Positions 12,561-25,329 of a stretch of DNA of 64,000 nt are shown in pieces (positions within the stretch are counted from its first letter, which is position 1; each line of letters begins with the position of its first letter). The DNA is from Allacma fusca (lineage: Eukaryota; Arthropoda; Collembola; Symphypleona; Sminthuridae), in contig OX359250.1 in NCBI GenBank assembly GCA_947179485.1, positions 37,416,783 through 37,480,782 on the forward strand. The letters run 5' to 3'. The notes below the pieces were generated by a model. The model saw only the letters and a list, made by a program, of their open reading frames with translations. It made no database searches and was not told the DNA's origin. The position numbers and the translations under genes are program-made.

Positions 12561-14992
12561 GGCCGAAAGAAAAATGGTATTAAATAGCTAATTAAAAAGG
12601 AGAATGACGGAAGAGTAGGAAAAAAGTAGCCGTGCTGAGGACTCCTCAACTCTCTTGGTCATGTGCATGTACATATGTGCATTTTGGATGTGAACTCCAG
12701 AAGAGAGGGTTTTGCCGCTCCTCCTTTCGTTGATTTGCGCTCGACGCTTGACACTTTGATTATAGTTTCTGTCCATGAATCAATGGTTATTTAGTGGGAA
12801 TAAAATAAAAGCTTATCTTTATGGGGCCATCGATGGGGTCGGCTCAGCGTATTTTACGACCGCTTGTCACAATAAACCTACTTTTCCCGACGACACTGAA
12901 ACATGCATTGCATTTCAGATAGCTTAGCAATGCCATGCTAAAGGCAAGGCAAAATTCAAGCCAACCATGCCAGTGGGCTGCTCAGACTCAGGCAGTGTAC
13001 ATATGTATGTATATTAGATTCACCCCACCCCCCCCCTTCATACATACAAGTATTTAGTACTGAGACAGGGCAAACGTCGAACAGCAAGTTTTAAGACTTA
13101 AACCATAGCCAAATGGTAACTTGCCATTACCATACATACCGGCCCAATGTCATTTGTTCTCCTCAACATCCACATATACACTTCTCTTTGTTTTTTCTTC
13201 ACTCCCTCTGCCTGGGTCTCTTCCACTCACTCCGTCAGAACTGGATATAACAGCATTAAAAAAAAAGTCTATCTCCCTGTCTCCGAGAGGAAGGAACCGT
13301 CCAAGAGCTCAGGTTCCCTTTTATTCCTCTTTATAACGCTCATAGATATTTATATATAATTACATGTATAGCACCGGAGGTAAAAGTCCCTCCCTGTGTA
13401 AACCTTCCTCAACCATTATGATTCGCCAAATATTCCCCATTACCATAAAATACTTTATCTAGCAGCTTTACTCCCTGAAAATACTAGTTAAATGGGAAAT
13501 GGAATAAAAACAAATTACACTACAACATTTACTGCCAACAAGATATGTATAATGCCTCGCATTTTCTCCTTTATCTTAAACCCTCCCCAAATCCTGTTTT
13601 CAAACCAGAATTTCCAAAGCTGATCGGATTTAGGCTCCACATATGGACTTCCAGCCCCATAGTCCCAGTCCGAATTCCTCCACCATTTCTCATTGTGTTT
13701 GTCAAAAGCATTTTACGGCTCATGTTTGTTTATGATTTAATATTTCCCTGGGACTGCTCCCATTGGCTGGGTTACCATTTCCTATTTTTTTTTTAGTTTG
13801 GATTTTGTTTTGGCTGAACAGTTCCTATTTTTTAGTTTATTTGCCCTCAGGTCTCTGTTTATTTGTCCCTGATAATTGTTTCCGTCTATTTGCTTTTAAT
13901 TTGTAGCTTTCAATACATAATGACTCAATGAATATCTTGTCTGACTGTTGACTTGGGACGTGTCTGTTTGTATATATATGTATATGCGTTCATACGGAGG
14001 TTACACACATGAGTCTAAAGCTGCTGGGATTGTTCTTTTCTTATGCTAATTCTGGTACAAATTTTCATGAGATTTTGTTGTGTTGACTGGTCAAAGCTAA
14101 TATCCTGGGGTTCTCTGCCATCTGAAGCTGTTGATATGTAATTAGTGGAAAGCTCGTAGTAATTAATACTCTCCTTGACACTTTGGAAGCGATGAGGAGT
14201 CAATAGAGGAGAAGAGGGATTGGTAGGCCTGAGCAGCTGTGCGTAATAATTGAGAGTAATGGTAACTCCCTTTAAGGTAGCAATTGCTCGCTCATAAATT
14301 ACAGGTGAAAAGAATCAGGATAATGATGATGAGTAACACATAAATTTGCGGCTACTCTCGATCTGAGATTGACAAGTCCGGCCTATTACTCCATCCCTAA
14401 ATTATATTTCAGAATTTAGCTCGACATAAAAAAGGTGCTACGGGACCTGCACCCCGACGTGCATACATACATAGATAGAGGTGTGCTGGGTAAGTGAGGG
14501 TACAGGCCACGGAGTAATAGCTCTGAGTAATAGGGGAGCAGTAGCCTATTAGATAGGAGTTTTAGGAAGGATATTGGGTCCAAGACAAGTCCGCATATAT
14601 GTCCTGGTCTGGGGCTGCTCCTGGGGAATGGAGACATTGTGGAGTGTGGAAGCCAAGTGGAGTCGTCCACAGGTAAAAGGTAATTGAGCTGATTTCGGCA
14701 GGTGGCAAAGATTTACATCAAGTGATAGTGCAGACTACAAAAGAGAATTACAGTGTGTATTGTATTAACCTGTAATCAGGAGTTTGGCAGTGGGATGAGA
14801 GTTGGTCTCTCAGGACCGGGCCTCATCCACTGGTCATACTTATAACTTGAAATCTAAACCACATTATTATTTAAAATGCGAGCGTTGAGTGTGCAAACGA
14901 ACCGAAGGGTGATGATGGTAATGCAAATGGCGTGTGTGTATAATACATAATTACATGTATATTATATATAGATGTACATATGTACCTGCATG

Positions 14993-14996
<4 letters not shown>

Positions 14997-15043
<47 letters not shown>

Positions 15044-15060
15044 GTGTGTGTGTGTGTGTG
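14997..15060. repeat. (CT)n then (GT)n compound microsatellite
   Basis: A pure TC run of 22 copies (14997-15040) is followed after one A by about 9 GT copies (15042-15060). A mixed TATA/ACATGTA stretch lies just upstream at 14940-14985. Confidence 0.97.
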
Positions 15061-15690
15061 AGGAAGGAGAAGGCTCGTTGAAAGGTGGAAGGCGTTGGGG
15101 TTTCTGCCACACGATTTATTGTTATTGTTTCAAACGGTTTTCCCCACGTCAATCATTCTCTCCGTCCACACCATGCATACATCTACGATACTCAGAGGAC
15201 TTGAGACGTGGTGTGCACAGGAACGTCGTAATGAATAAATGAGAGGTAGATATGCACCTAAATGGAACCGCCGTACTTCTCCAACACTACTCCTATGGCT
15301 CAGTATAAATTGCTTGCTTCGATACAATCTCATGTAATCCACAGTACTTATTGATTTTCCTAACCGGAATTCTCCCATTTATTCATATTTACTTTCCAGT
15401 TGAGAAATATGTCATGGAATTCCATTACTCTTACAGAAGCACCCTATCAAGCATTCAAAGTCCTCCGAACTTGTACAAACTACTTTTACAGCTCAGACCG
15501 CTCCGTGTACCTCCGTACTTGAGCACCTAAGGAACTAAATTGAACTGGGCCCCTGAGAAAGTCCACAGTTCACCTCCAAGGACTCAGTCCTGAAGAATTT
15601 CTACAAAGTAAAATCCCACATGTGCATACAAATTTGGTAGAAATCAGAATTTGAGTCCCGATCTCTAATAAATAAAATGTAATATCAGTA

Positions 15691-15826
15691 GGACACTTTT
15701 TAAAAAGCGAAACTGCAAGGAGAACAAGGGTGTAATTTTAAATATTGTTTCTTAATAGCAAAGATACATTGAAATTTTCCTTAAAGCCAAATTTCAATGT
15801 ATGATGAAAGCCTTGGGAAAGTGTCC
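15691..15826. repeat. Nested inverted repeat with 14-bp inner arms
   Basis: Inner arms ATACATTGAAATTT (15764-15777) and AAATTTCAATGTAT (15789-15802) are perfect complements separated by 11 nt. An outer pair, GGACACTTT (15691-15699) and AAAGTGTCC (15818-15826), brackets them. The layout, 136 bp with short terminal inverted repeats, could be a small non-autonomous element. However, I see no target-site duplication at the ends and no second copy in the window. A single short hairpin with an unrelated outer match is the alternative. Confidence 0.6.
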
Positions 15827-17160
15827 CTCTGGTCTTTAGCTGACTCTTTTTAGCTGAGATTGTCAGAGTACATGGGATTTGTATGCAACTTGGAGGCCTC
15901 CATTAGTAGGGACGGTCAAAACAGCCAAGTATATGTTATTAGCGTGTGAGGAGCTATAGGAAATAATTTATGAGAGATATATGCCCAAAAATAAAAGAAG
16001 GGTTGTCATTAATTGGAGTAGTTCAATTTTTCACGAGACGCGTCCTAGGGTTAATAGCAATGTGTAAACACGATAAATATAGCGTGAGAGGCTTGTATTG
16101 ACATTGCTGTTAATGATATTGTTAGCAGGACGGACTCCATGGAGCACTGTACTGGTGTATGCACAGTGGTTTCATACAGAGACAGTGGGTTGGACGGGTA
16201 ATTGTAATGTAGAAGGACTGGAGGAAAAAATTAGGATTATTTATCACCAATTGAAATGGCTACCTCGCTCTCGATAATTAACTTTTGGTATGTACGACCC
16301 TTCAATTAATCTTTTCTGTGGTTAGCTGGATTGTAGTTTGTCGTATATAGATATCTACTTGTAATTACATGGGGCTTGTGTCTGAGTGCACAGGTCCTGA
16401 GAGTGTGTATGTAGATGAGTGTAAGTGTCTGTTATGGGATTGTGTATGACAGAAATGCCATGGCACATGGAGTGAGTGAATACATTAGGAGTGTAACCAC
16501 GATCTCTTGATAACATCCATCGTGCTACTTACTTGCTGGTGGAGCGAGAGAGAGAAGAGAGAGAGAGATAGAGATACAGAAAGACAGAGGCTTGGATCTG
16601 GTTCCCGTCCCTCCAAATTAACATAGAAATTCAAATCATATTTTAATTATCTTTAATTGCAACTTTAATCATTCGACATTTTTGTCTTACTCTCAGCAAA
16701 TTACTCTGACCTCAAAGTAGCGGAGACTCTGTGGAAGAAAAGTCGAGGAGTGTTTCTTCATGGATGTGGGTCTGCTCTTCCTCTCGACAACTCCTAGGTC
16801 TGTAGGATGGGATTGACAAGAAAATAGTAGATTTGTTTCTCACTCACTTTGTAATTTGAGTGAAGACATTATTTGGCAATATGACAAGGCTCAAATTTCA
16901 TCTAGATAATATGATGAATACGAACAAGTTCATTTCTCTCGCTCCTAAACAAGTTGTCACTTAATTAATATTAATAATTGTAATTCGTATGCGTGTCCAA
17001 CGAAAATCCATGTACGCTCATGTTTTTCCTTGTGGGTCCCAATATGTGTACAGTGTACGTGTGTGTGTGTGCATGTCTATGCGTCTGACTTATATGAAAT
17101 ATGTGTGGCTATGTGAGAGAGCTGGATTCTGTAAATATTCCGACCATGCCGCAACTTTTC

Positions 17161-17185
17161 CTCTCTCTCTCTCTCTCTCTCTCTC
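17161..17185. repeat. (CT)n microsatellite
   Basis: Pure CT run of about 12 copies. Confidence 0.96.
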
Positions 17186-18587
17186 AATTCTCTTCATATA
17201 ACGTTACAGCTTGCTCTCTCAGAGCTCCCCACCAACTTATCCAACACTTGTGACAGTTGCAATTAATAACAAGCCTCGTGGTCGCACTTGGCAATTAAAG
17301 CAATTGGCTGCAACCTTCCCATTTGTCAAGCTGATCGTCTTGCATTTGCTGTCTACATATTTAGGTAATTATAATATGAGAATTCATAAATGTGACGACT
17401 GATAAAAAATTAAACATGCTTAATTTCCATCACGACTCATTTTTCAACTCTCGTTAATTTCTACACATCTCGGGCTCCCCAGTCATTACTCCAATCTAAC
17501 TCTTCAGCTTCCTCATGTCATTTCAGTCGTTGAATGTGGAGCATATGTATATGTATGTGGGAATTTAGTAAGCCCCTGCTGAAGGAACACACTCAAGTCC
17601 GAGTTTCTACAGAGTGACCCAATGCTCACACTCAGACGTCAGCACATAAATGACTGTGTCTGCTAAGTTGCCAGCTGTAGATACTAATGTTACATTTTGA
17701 AGAAATCCCTTTCCTTGTTTCATCCTAGTCATTTATCATCTTTTTAATTATTAATTTGATATGGCTAAACACACATTGTTCCATACGTTCTTGTAGACTT
17801 AATCATTTAGGAAATACGTCAAGTGCACATAGTCTGGTGAGTCGATGGAAAGCCTGTGGTGGACATTTTCACTTCCACATTTCAATCCTCATGTTCCGTC
17901 AGATGTAATAAAATTCTTAAAGCTGCCACTTGGGAAGCCTGACCCAATTTTTCTCAGCCGTAGTATTTTATAAATTAGTGTATTTCCCAGGTTACAGCCC
18001 AGCAAGGCAGATCTTTAGAAGTTAAATGTGAAGGAACTTTTTTTTTTTAAAAATAGCGAGAATTGAACTCCGAGGTATGAGGTGAGTGGAGACGGAGACA
18101 TACTTTCCGTACAGGACTTGGGCTGACGATGGGAGTGAATTATGAGGATAATTTCTCAAATATTTTTTCCCATCAGCAGGGTCCTAATGTTAATGTGGCT
18201 TTAATGGGGGTGTGTAAAATAGCGTGTATTTATTTCCACTTACACTGCACCCATTAGTTAGTCCAAGAGCATGTAGACTGTCAGTCCGGCCAATCATAGG
18301 AATTTGATAGGAGGTAATATATAGTGACCACTGGGAGCTACACAGTATTTAATCCCTGTATATCTCCGATGATCTCACCCAGTAACTCTCCTAAGGCCCA
18401 ACAGGCCCTCATGAGAGAGCAATGGGAAGAAGTGAGTCAATTTCATGAGAGAAGGAAAGAACATTAACATGTCACGGAGAAATGGACAAGTTGCGTGCGT
18501 ACGGACTATATGGTAACTTCATACTGGGCCTCAGCCCTATGAGAGCCGGACTTCAAGTTAAGGAGTAAATTTCCCCGTAAGCCTCCG

Positions 18588-18607
18588 TATATATATATAT
18601 ATATATA
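18588..18607. repeat. (AT)n microsatellite
   Basis: TA/AT run of about 10 copies, self-complementary by nature. Confidence 0.94.
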
Positions 18608-18892
18608 GGTATATATGTGTCCATAACAAGTAAATCTATTCAGGTGAGTTACTCTCAAGTGCGAGTCTTTTTATTATTTATCCCCAAACGTCCGCACATT
18701 TACTCGGAACATGACAAAAGCCACCATTACTCCCAAGTTACATTTTATTTTCGCAAAATACAGTCCTCCCTGAGAATTTTATTATAAACGGTCCTCAGTC
18801 CTCCGACCACACCAAGTTTCTCCTACTTCCACGGATACACTCTTAAATGTTCCTTCTTACAAAAGTCACTCACATATAAGTTCACCACTTAC

Positions 18893-18969
18893 CTCCCACA
18901 ACACAGGTCTCTGTATAATTATGGCTAACTTCCCCACTCCTTGTAATTTTCTGTTTCGTACTGGGAAGC
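18893..18969 (-). CDS. Candidate internal exon, unknown protein (weak)
   Basis: I do not recognise the product. On the minus strand a plausible acceptor (CTGTTCTCAG then G) is followed by 77 bases open in one frame and a consensus donor, GAG then GTAAGTGG. The predicted 25-residue piece begins GFPVRNRKL, carries a short hydrophobic run (LAIII) and ends PVLWE. It would enter at codon position 2 and leave at a codon boundary. The polypyrimidine tract is modest. GTAAGT alone is expected about thirty times by chance in both strands of this window, so only the combination of acceptor, donor and frame makes this worth listing. Confidence 0.2.
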
Positions 18970-19210
18970 CTGAGAACAGGCCGTTTTTGCCATAGAAAAA
19001 CCTCCTTGTACTACTGTATAGTTGAGAGAGTGAAGGGATTCTCGAATTAAAAATATAATCAAAGTACATACTCAAGACATGTTTTTGTGGTAATCAACTC
19101 ACCTTGTTTTTTCCCTTCCTCAACACATAAAACCGTATTAACCTCTGATAGTCCGAATGGAAAATAATTACGACACATGTTCCGTCCAAGAGGTAGATTT
19201 AGTTATAAAG

Positions 19211-19271
19211 ATTATCTGATTTACATGTGAATGAGCTCATTTAAACCATTTGAGTTAACTCATCAGATAAT
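19211..19271. repeat. Palindrome cluster inside an inverted repeat
   Basis: ATTATCTGAT (19211-19220) and ATCAGATAAT (19262-19271) are perfect complements. Between them lie two perfect 12-bp palindromes: AATGAGCTCATT (19230-19241) and TGAGTTAACTCA (19251-19262, sharing one base with the right arm). Both palindromes are built from TGAG/CTCA half-sites, with spacings of 0 and 4 bases. It may be a dimer-binding site or a cruciform-prone site. No adjacent promoter or gene is visible. Confidence 0.6.
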
Positions 19272-22200
19272 TAGACAGCGAGGGAACTCCCTTCATGCTG
19301 CACAAACCCATGTGTGTACATATGTAATTATGTACACATGTGCATAAAATCCCATGCACTCAAATAAATATGCACGTACATATATATAAGAGTCTTGTAC
19401 ATTAAAGTACAAGTATGTACATATACGCCGAGTCTCATACACCATACCCAACATCCGAACATGCACACGGCTCATAACATAAGTCCTATCTCCCGGATCA
19501 GAAAAAGGTGCTACTGTGTATGGACAGGCTCATTGTCAGGGAACATTGTTAAGTGTGAGTGCGTACATATGTACGTACACACTGTAGTAACAATATCTAT
19601 CCACAAGTCTGGGCACAACAAGCAAGGAAGATTGTAATGGATTTAGAAAAACATGAATTACTTCCGTTCTTTAACTATCCCTCTGCATGTATACACATTT
19701 ATGTTTTGTTTATACATCCCTGTATGGTCGTTCAGTCTTGTTTGTGCGTATAATTTAATGCTCTGTAAATCCCGAGTTACTTTGAGGATACATACGGACA
19801 GTGGATAGTAAGTAGTAAATATTTTTACAGCACATTTTTTTTTCATATGTATATTTTTCTCAGGTTTTATTACAGAGCCGATCCTCTGTAAAAGACTGGT
19901 CTTTATTATAAACTTACCACCTAGTAATTCAGATATGCTCCTGACTCTGTGTACTTTTCGGAACAGGATGTGTGGGTACATTAAAAATTACAAAAAATTC
20001 ACATCTTACCCCTCAAGTCTTATCTGGTTATTATTACATGCATGCTTTTTTTTATTAGTGTTGTTGGGAACTTGAACAAGGAGCATATATAGTCTGCCGC
20101 ATACATCAAAGTCCTCAGGAGATTTTATTGTGAAAAGAGGAGGTGTTAAAAAGTGAAACCCTCACTTACTCATCAGTTTCCATTAAATCGACCATGACCA
20201 AGTACTATAAGGGAAGGTATGGGCATCGGCGCACTAATAATAATTATTATCATTACTCAGCATGGAAAATCCAAAAGATACACTTCTGTAGAAAGGGAGA
20301 ATTTTTACTAATACAATCCCAAAAATGTATTATTTTATGAAATTAATATTTTTTTGTATTACTTCAAGGAAATTATAGAACAGGGATAATTCTACCCATA
20401 AAAATAATAACGTTTCAATAATCCCCTTGAAACTCTATCCAACCAAGGGGGGAGTCATAAGAAGGATACATGTTACAGAAGAAGTTGATAGCGGATGTCA
20501 TTGTCGCTTTGGCGGATAAGAAAATTCAAAGAGCAAGACAAGAAGTCATTTTTGTGGTTTTGGTCATTTGATTTTCATTTCAATTAGTTCAAGCTCTACC
20601 ACTCTCTGAAATTCAATGAGTCTTTTGCGGTGAGGCTTTTTTCCACAGACTGCTCCAAAAAAAACTTGATTGTGGAAGAAGTCGAAGAAGATGTTGAGTA
20701 CAAATCCGTATGTAAAAATCGTTCTGCATGGTTTCTATGATGTGTGTTTAGTGTGTGTGTGTGTGTTGTGTGTTTGTTATGTTCATATGTTTCTGCATGG
20801 CTATTTACACATAACGTTTAATACTGCATGTTGTATTTGATTACAAAAGGCAAACGTCTGTTTGAATTGCATCAATGTCAACCCGCCACATGGTTCTCAA
20901 CGGACATGATTCAGTTTCAGTCAAATGTGCTACATGCAAGTACCTGTTCATTTTTTCCCCTCGTATTATTAGCTATTATTGAGGGTTATGAGTCGGTATA
21001 TGTAGGGACTGTTGAAGCTGGAGCAAGTCTAGGGTTCCATGTGTATAAAGTTTATTCTTGTAAATGTATGAAAGCCCACCACAAAGTGGCATTGAAATTT
21101 CATCTCCTTTCTTTTTGAATTTCAAGAGTCTCACCTTTTTCATTATCATCTGATGGATGGGGAATATTCTCAACGAGGACAAACAATGACCCGTCTTTTA
21201 ACCCGTGATACTTATGTACACTATACTGAAGACCTAGTATCCAGTGAAGCTCCTACTATTACTACTGTTGTGCACTACAGAGCAAGGGAGGTTTCCCTCT
21301 CGGGTTATAGGAGGGAAAATAAAAGGACCGCCTGAGCCCGTCCAGGCGTGAGGGAAATGTAGCGGAAAGCCCAAAGTGACGCTCATGTCCTTCATCCAGC
21401 GTAGATTAAAAAATATTAAATAGCCATAACCAGTCAAGAGTGATTGAAGGCTCTGCCTATCAGCTTATAAAAACATCACTATGACTGACTCTGTCTCAAC
21501 TGAAGTGAAGCAAAAGCAAAACCACACTCTCTCTATATCCTATCCCCATGCAGACAAACATCCAAAAAAAAAAATCTCCTGTCAGTTAAATTCTCATCGT
21601 ATAGGAAAAACTTGAGTCATTGTTATTATTACAGATTATTGAGAGCTTTTTAGTCTTGTCAAGTCTCGGGAGTTCCTTTCCCCTACAAATACAAGCACTG
21701 GGGCAGACTCCACACACACACACATACAATGTTCCATGAGTTTTTCTCTTTGAAGTTCCTAACCCTACTTCATCAACTTTCCTCCTACTTTAGCCGAACC
21801 TCGGGATGGAAGTCTTCCCTAATTTTCTGGCTCTCACATCTTTTATTGCTAACTCACGCAGTTAATTCATACCTTCGAATTAAGAAATACTCCCATCAAA
21901 AATAACATTAGTTTTACTACTGAATTTTTCTAGCAACAAATATTTACCCTGCACAATTTATCTAGGTATACTAATACATAGACAATCATAAAGTAGAACT
22001 CATACAATCACTCCACGCATACGAACATAAAAATTGTTCTACCTTTTACAAACAATGTTCACATTCTCCGGTATTTACAATTTTATTTCAGTTAAATTAT
22101 CATTGAAGCAGCTTCCCCTGAGAATGGAGACTTCATACAACGGACAGTCATAAATAGGATGTAGAATTTAGATTTAGGACATATACATATTTACACGCAT

Positions 22201-22910
22201 TTAATTTACATGACAGCTTCTGGAAACAAGTGGTTTAAAGGAGGAGGGAGGAACAAGGGCTAGTAATGAAGCTGATCGGAGGAATGACGCCGGTAAGTCC
22301 ACAGAGGGAATATTTTCTGTGAAAATTATCTTTCCTCATTCTTCGCCCTGACAATAAGACTGGACTTTCCTCCGGACCTCAAAGCATCCCCTTGTTTGTG
22401 ATTGGACCTTGGACTATCTCCTGAATCCAAGGTTCGGGAATAAGCTATAGTCTACGGAATCTTGTGTATGGATTTATGGAAGTGTATAGAGGAAGGAGAA
22501 GTTCCTGAAGGGAACTGGTACAAAGGCTGTGGATTTAGGAGATATATTTAGGGAGATGTGTCCTAAAGGCTTGTATTGAGAAATTGAGAATTGAGAAGAC
22601 CATAAAGTACAGGAGGTTGGAGTTGGTTAGACTCCTCACAAGGAGTGTCCTCTCATTGTGAGGAACGGCATTAAGCCCAAGTACAGTAACGTGTGAATTA
22701 ACAAGGCTCATACAAATAGAACGTTTCCCGAATGACAACCCAGCCTTTGAAAGAGATACAAAGTTGGGATGCTTGGAGGCACTCAGACGGAGACGACGGA
22801 TGACTACTATAGAAGTACACTGGAGAAGAGTGAGAGGACAATGGTGGGTAATAATGAAGTGGGTACACTCCTGTCCTCACAAATCATTATGGTTTGTCAG
22901 GCTGTGGTTC

Positions 22911-22940
22911 TCGTCGTCATCATCATCATCATCATCATCG
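22911..22940. repeat. (CAT)n triplet repeat
   Basis: CGT units pass into about eight CAT units. Frames across it encode poly-Ser, poly-His or poly-Ile, which explains the homopolymeric stretches in the overlapping open frames. Confidence 0.93.
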
Positions 22941-23762
22941 TCTCGTTCCTTTCAGGCATAGTATTGTGCTGAGCGCTTCCCCTTGTTTGTCTCTTGACAG
23001 ACAGACTCCCCGTTACATCCAGGACTGTAAATATGACTGTACTTATGACTTACGTCCGCTCATGGAGCTACATACTAAATTACGAGCAGACATTCTAGTC
23101 AAAGCTCCGGACCTCGAAGGTACTTGGGGATCCTCCAGCGTGTGGGATGTGAATATACATATGTCCGGGAGATAGGTAAGACCTGGGGCTACAAGTATCC
23201 CCACTATTTCCACAGCACAAGGATGAGTTACTAGTTCACCTTTGTCAACGTCAACGTCAATGGCCACCTGTCAAGTCAATGTCAATTGTTGTCATTGTCG
23301 TTGTATGTGTCGGCGAACGAACCACGTCCTCCATGTCCATGTCAAACTTTACATTGGAACTGCCGGATCCGCTCCAACAACTCTCCAAATTTCCTCAAAC
23401 ACCTCTTCCTTACATCCCTGCTATAGGAACCTTCACAATTTTTACACTTTCTCAAAAAATCAATACTTTTATGACTATGTATTTAGATCTAAGTTGAATT
23501 TTTGAAACAAATAGCTCCATCAAAAATAATATAGATACTGTTTACTTTGGAACTTGTAACTGGGACAATTCCGGATCAAAGTCTGTTGTTATAAATTCAT
23601 TTCTGGACTTGATTAATAAATCTGCCTGTCCGCGGAGAACCTCGGGGAGTTTAAAGTTGTCGTGGAAATTGGACAGTAGTAAACTAGAATAATTGAAGGA
23701 AAACATAGAAAGCTGTCACAGTAGAGTAGCAATTACAGTAAAAGACAACCTACAATTTACAG

Positions 23763-23860
23763 AAAACCATACATCCCTGAAGGACAGAAACTCGTGGAAT
23801 GGTCCCATCCTCTAGGGCTGGAACTCCTTGGAAATTACTCCTGCAATTTAATTTGGGAAG
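23763..23860 (+). CDS. Candidate exon with an Ig-like GxYxC motif (weak)
   Basis: An open frame on the plus strand runs from a TAG at 23722-23724 to a consensus donor, GGAAG then GTAAGT, at 23860/23861, with stop codon TAA right after the donor. A possible acceptor (TTTACAG) ends at 23762, but it lacks a pyrimidine tract. The peptide includes PEGQKLVEW and then LELLGNYSCNL. G-x-Y-x-C resembles the F strand of immunoglobulin domains, where D-x-G-x-Y-x-C is typical, but the Asp is absent here. By chance alone G-x-Y-x-C should occur several times in six frames of 64 kb, so the Ig reading is only a suggestion. Confidence 0.15.
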
Positions 23861-25020
23861 GTAAGTTTTAATTATGAAAATGTACGCAGACATATCTCCT
23901 CTTCATCTGCCATGTTCCGAGCATGTTCTTGAGAAATGAAGATTTACCCCCAGTTCTCGGCCCATGTAGCGCATAATAGTCTAATCTTGAGAATAAACGA
24001 GATTAGGACGAGCGCAGACAGTCTGTAAATGACAGGAAGAGACAGTGACATGACAGGTAGCATGTCATCAGTCATCATCCCGTCACTGGGACTGGTGTCT
24101 GAGTCCGGTGAGCGTATATACTACTCCACTCGCTCTCCCAAACTCCAATCCCCCCTTCAAAATCCTTGTTTTACAGTTCTAAACTCAAAATCCCCTCTAC
24201 TTTATAATATTTGTTACAAGGGAGTTTCAGGGAGAGGTAATCATGACGTTATTTAAAATTCCTCTGAGGCTACCAAATCCCACAATCAAATAATGCAAAA
24301 TCCCTGTACGACACAGCTCTTCTGTCATACACCTCCACTCCTACTTGTACTGGTGAGAAACACGTTCTCAGAGGTTTTCCCAAAGACAAAAACAAGCTTC
24401 AAATGTCATTTCATTTCAGGAGCCTTTCACTTTAATGCGAATCTAGTATTCTTGTAATTACAAAACCTCCACTCGAAACTCTCCATTACGGCTGTAACTT
24501 CATCCGCTCAGTGTTCACAATGCCCTAACGAAATATCACAGCCCCACTCCCCCAAAATACTACGGAAGGAAGCTCAATAATTTATGCCACAATGTAAAAT
24601 ACAATCTACTGCATTTAAGACTGTACTATGTATAATCATAAATCCCGTGGACTCAAAGTAACATTTATACATTAGTAGTTTAGTTGTTCATTAGTAAGGT
24701 TTTTTTTTCGAGGAAATATTGACCAGAGTCTGGACTGAACGGAAGTCGAGGCAAATTCAGAGGACGTATGTATAATAATTGTATGTATATACTGTAATTA
24801 TTACAGTATGAGAGGATCCGATGTCTGTAAAATCTACAAAAAAAAATTCTGCACAAAGATTTAAAAAATTCCGGGATTCCAGTCTCATGTAAACTGTATA
24901 ATTTGTTGGGTACATATTTAGGAACGGGATTGCAAGGAATTTCTGGAGCATATGTTAAATCTTGAGGGTGCATAGTGTTTGATTTAAATTCTTACAATAA
25001 ATTGTAGCATGTACAGGGCT

Positions 25021-25260
25021 CTATTGTGCCTCGGAGTAATTAAAGAGAGTAGCTGGGGATACTAGGAATGCATTGAGGTTTGGCGGGATTGGAAATAGTC
25101 CGAGAAAGGAGCATTGTCTCGAGAGTGAGAGGATGTGTATAATGGGGCCTGGGGCAGAGTAAAGAGAAGAAAATGCTGAAAGGGATGAGTTGGGCTGTGT
25201 ATCTATACAAGAGTGAGGAAATACAATGGAATCGTGAGTGAGTTGATAGAAAGATACGTC
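25021..25260. other. G-rich strand-skew domain
   Basis: Counted by hand, the plus strand of this 240-base stretch has about 83 G and 24 C. It is not a simple repeat. It is the first of a series of alternating skew domains and explains why a 77-codon open frame appears on the minus strand. Confidence 0.85.
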
Positions 25261-25329
25261 GTGTGTGCAGCAATGTGAAATATAATGGGGTGACGTGGTT
25301 CCTTTCCTTCTTCTGTTCGAATTCTAAAG

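Larger units (their letters stand above)
9538..14990. other. Gene-free block
   Basis: No gene is recognised. The block holds an 11-bp inverted repeat (9633-9643 and 9679-9689) and a stretch of repeated TAATTCTTATC-like units at about 9963-10016 that ends in TTTTTTAG, which resembles a splice acceptor. It also holds a 10-bp hairpin at 11052-11078, a 7-bp hairpin CCGTTGG/CCAACGG at 11656-11675, and C-rich homopolymers near 11424 and 13026. The open frames are short and unremarkable. Confidence 0.7.
15827..18890. other. Gene-free block
   Basis: No gene is recognised. The block contains an interrupted GA tract (about 16545-16572), a short GT run near 17058-17072, a CT run at 17161-17185 and an AT run at 18588-18607. 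Open frames here are at most 70 codons. Confidence 0.7.
19272..25020. other. Gene-free block
   Basis: Apart from one weak candidate exon at 23763-23860, no gene is recognised. The block holds ACATGTA-type low-complexity DNA near 19315-19400, a 14-bp palindrome at 20237-20250, a GT tract near 20749-20775, a CGT/CAT triplet run at 22911-22940, GTCAA-type hexamer repeats at about 23244-23310, and a near-palindrome at 24789-24809 with 10-bp arms and a 1-nt centre. Confidence 0.7.

Noticed and set aside
24789..24809. ATACTGTAAT/ATTACAGTAT near-palindrome
   Set aside because: Ten-base arms in A/T-rich DNA at a one-base spacing are within chance expectation for 64 kb.
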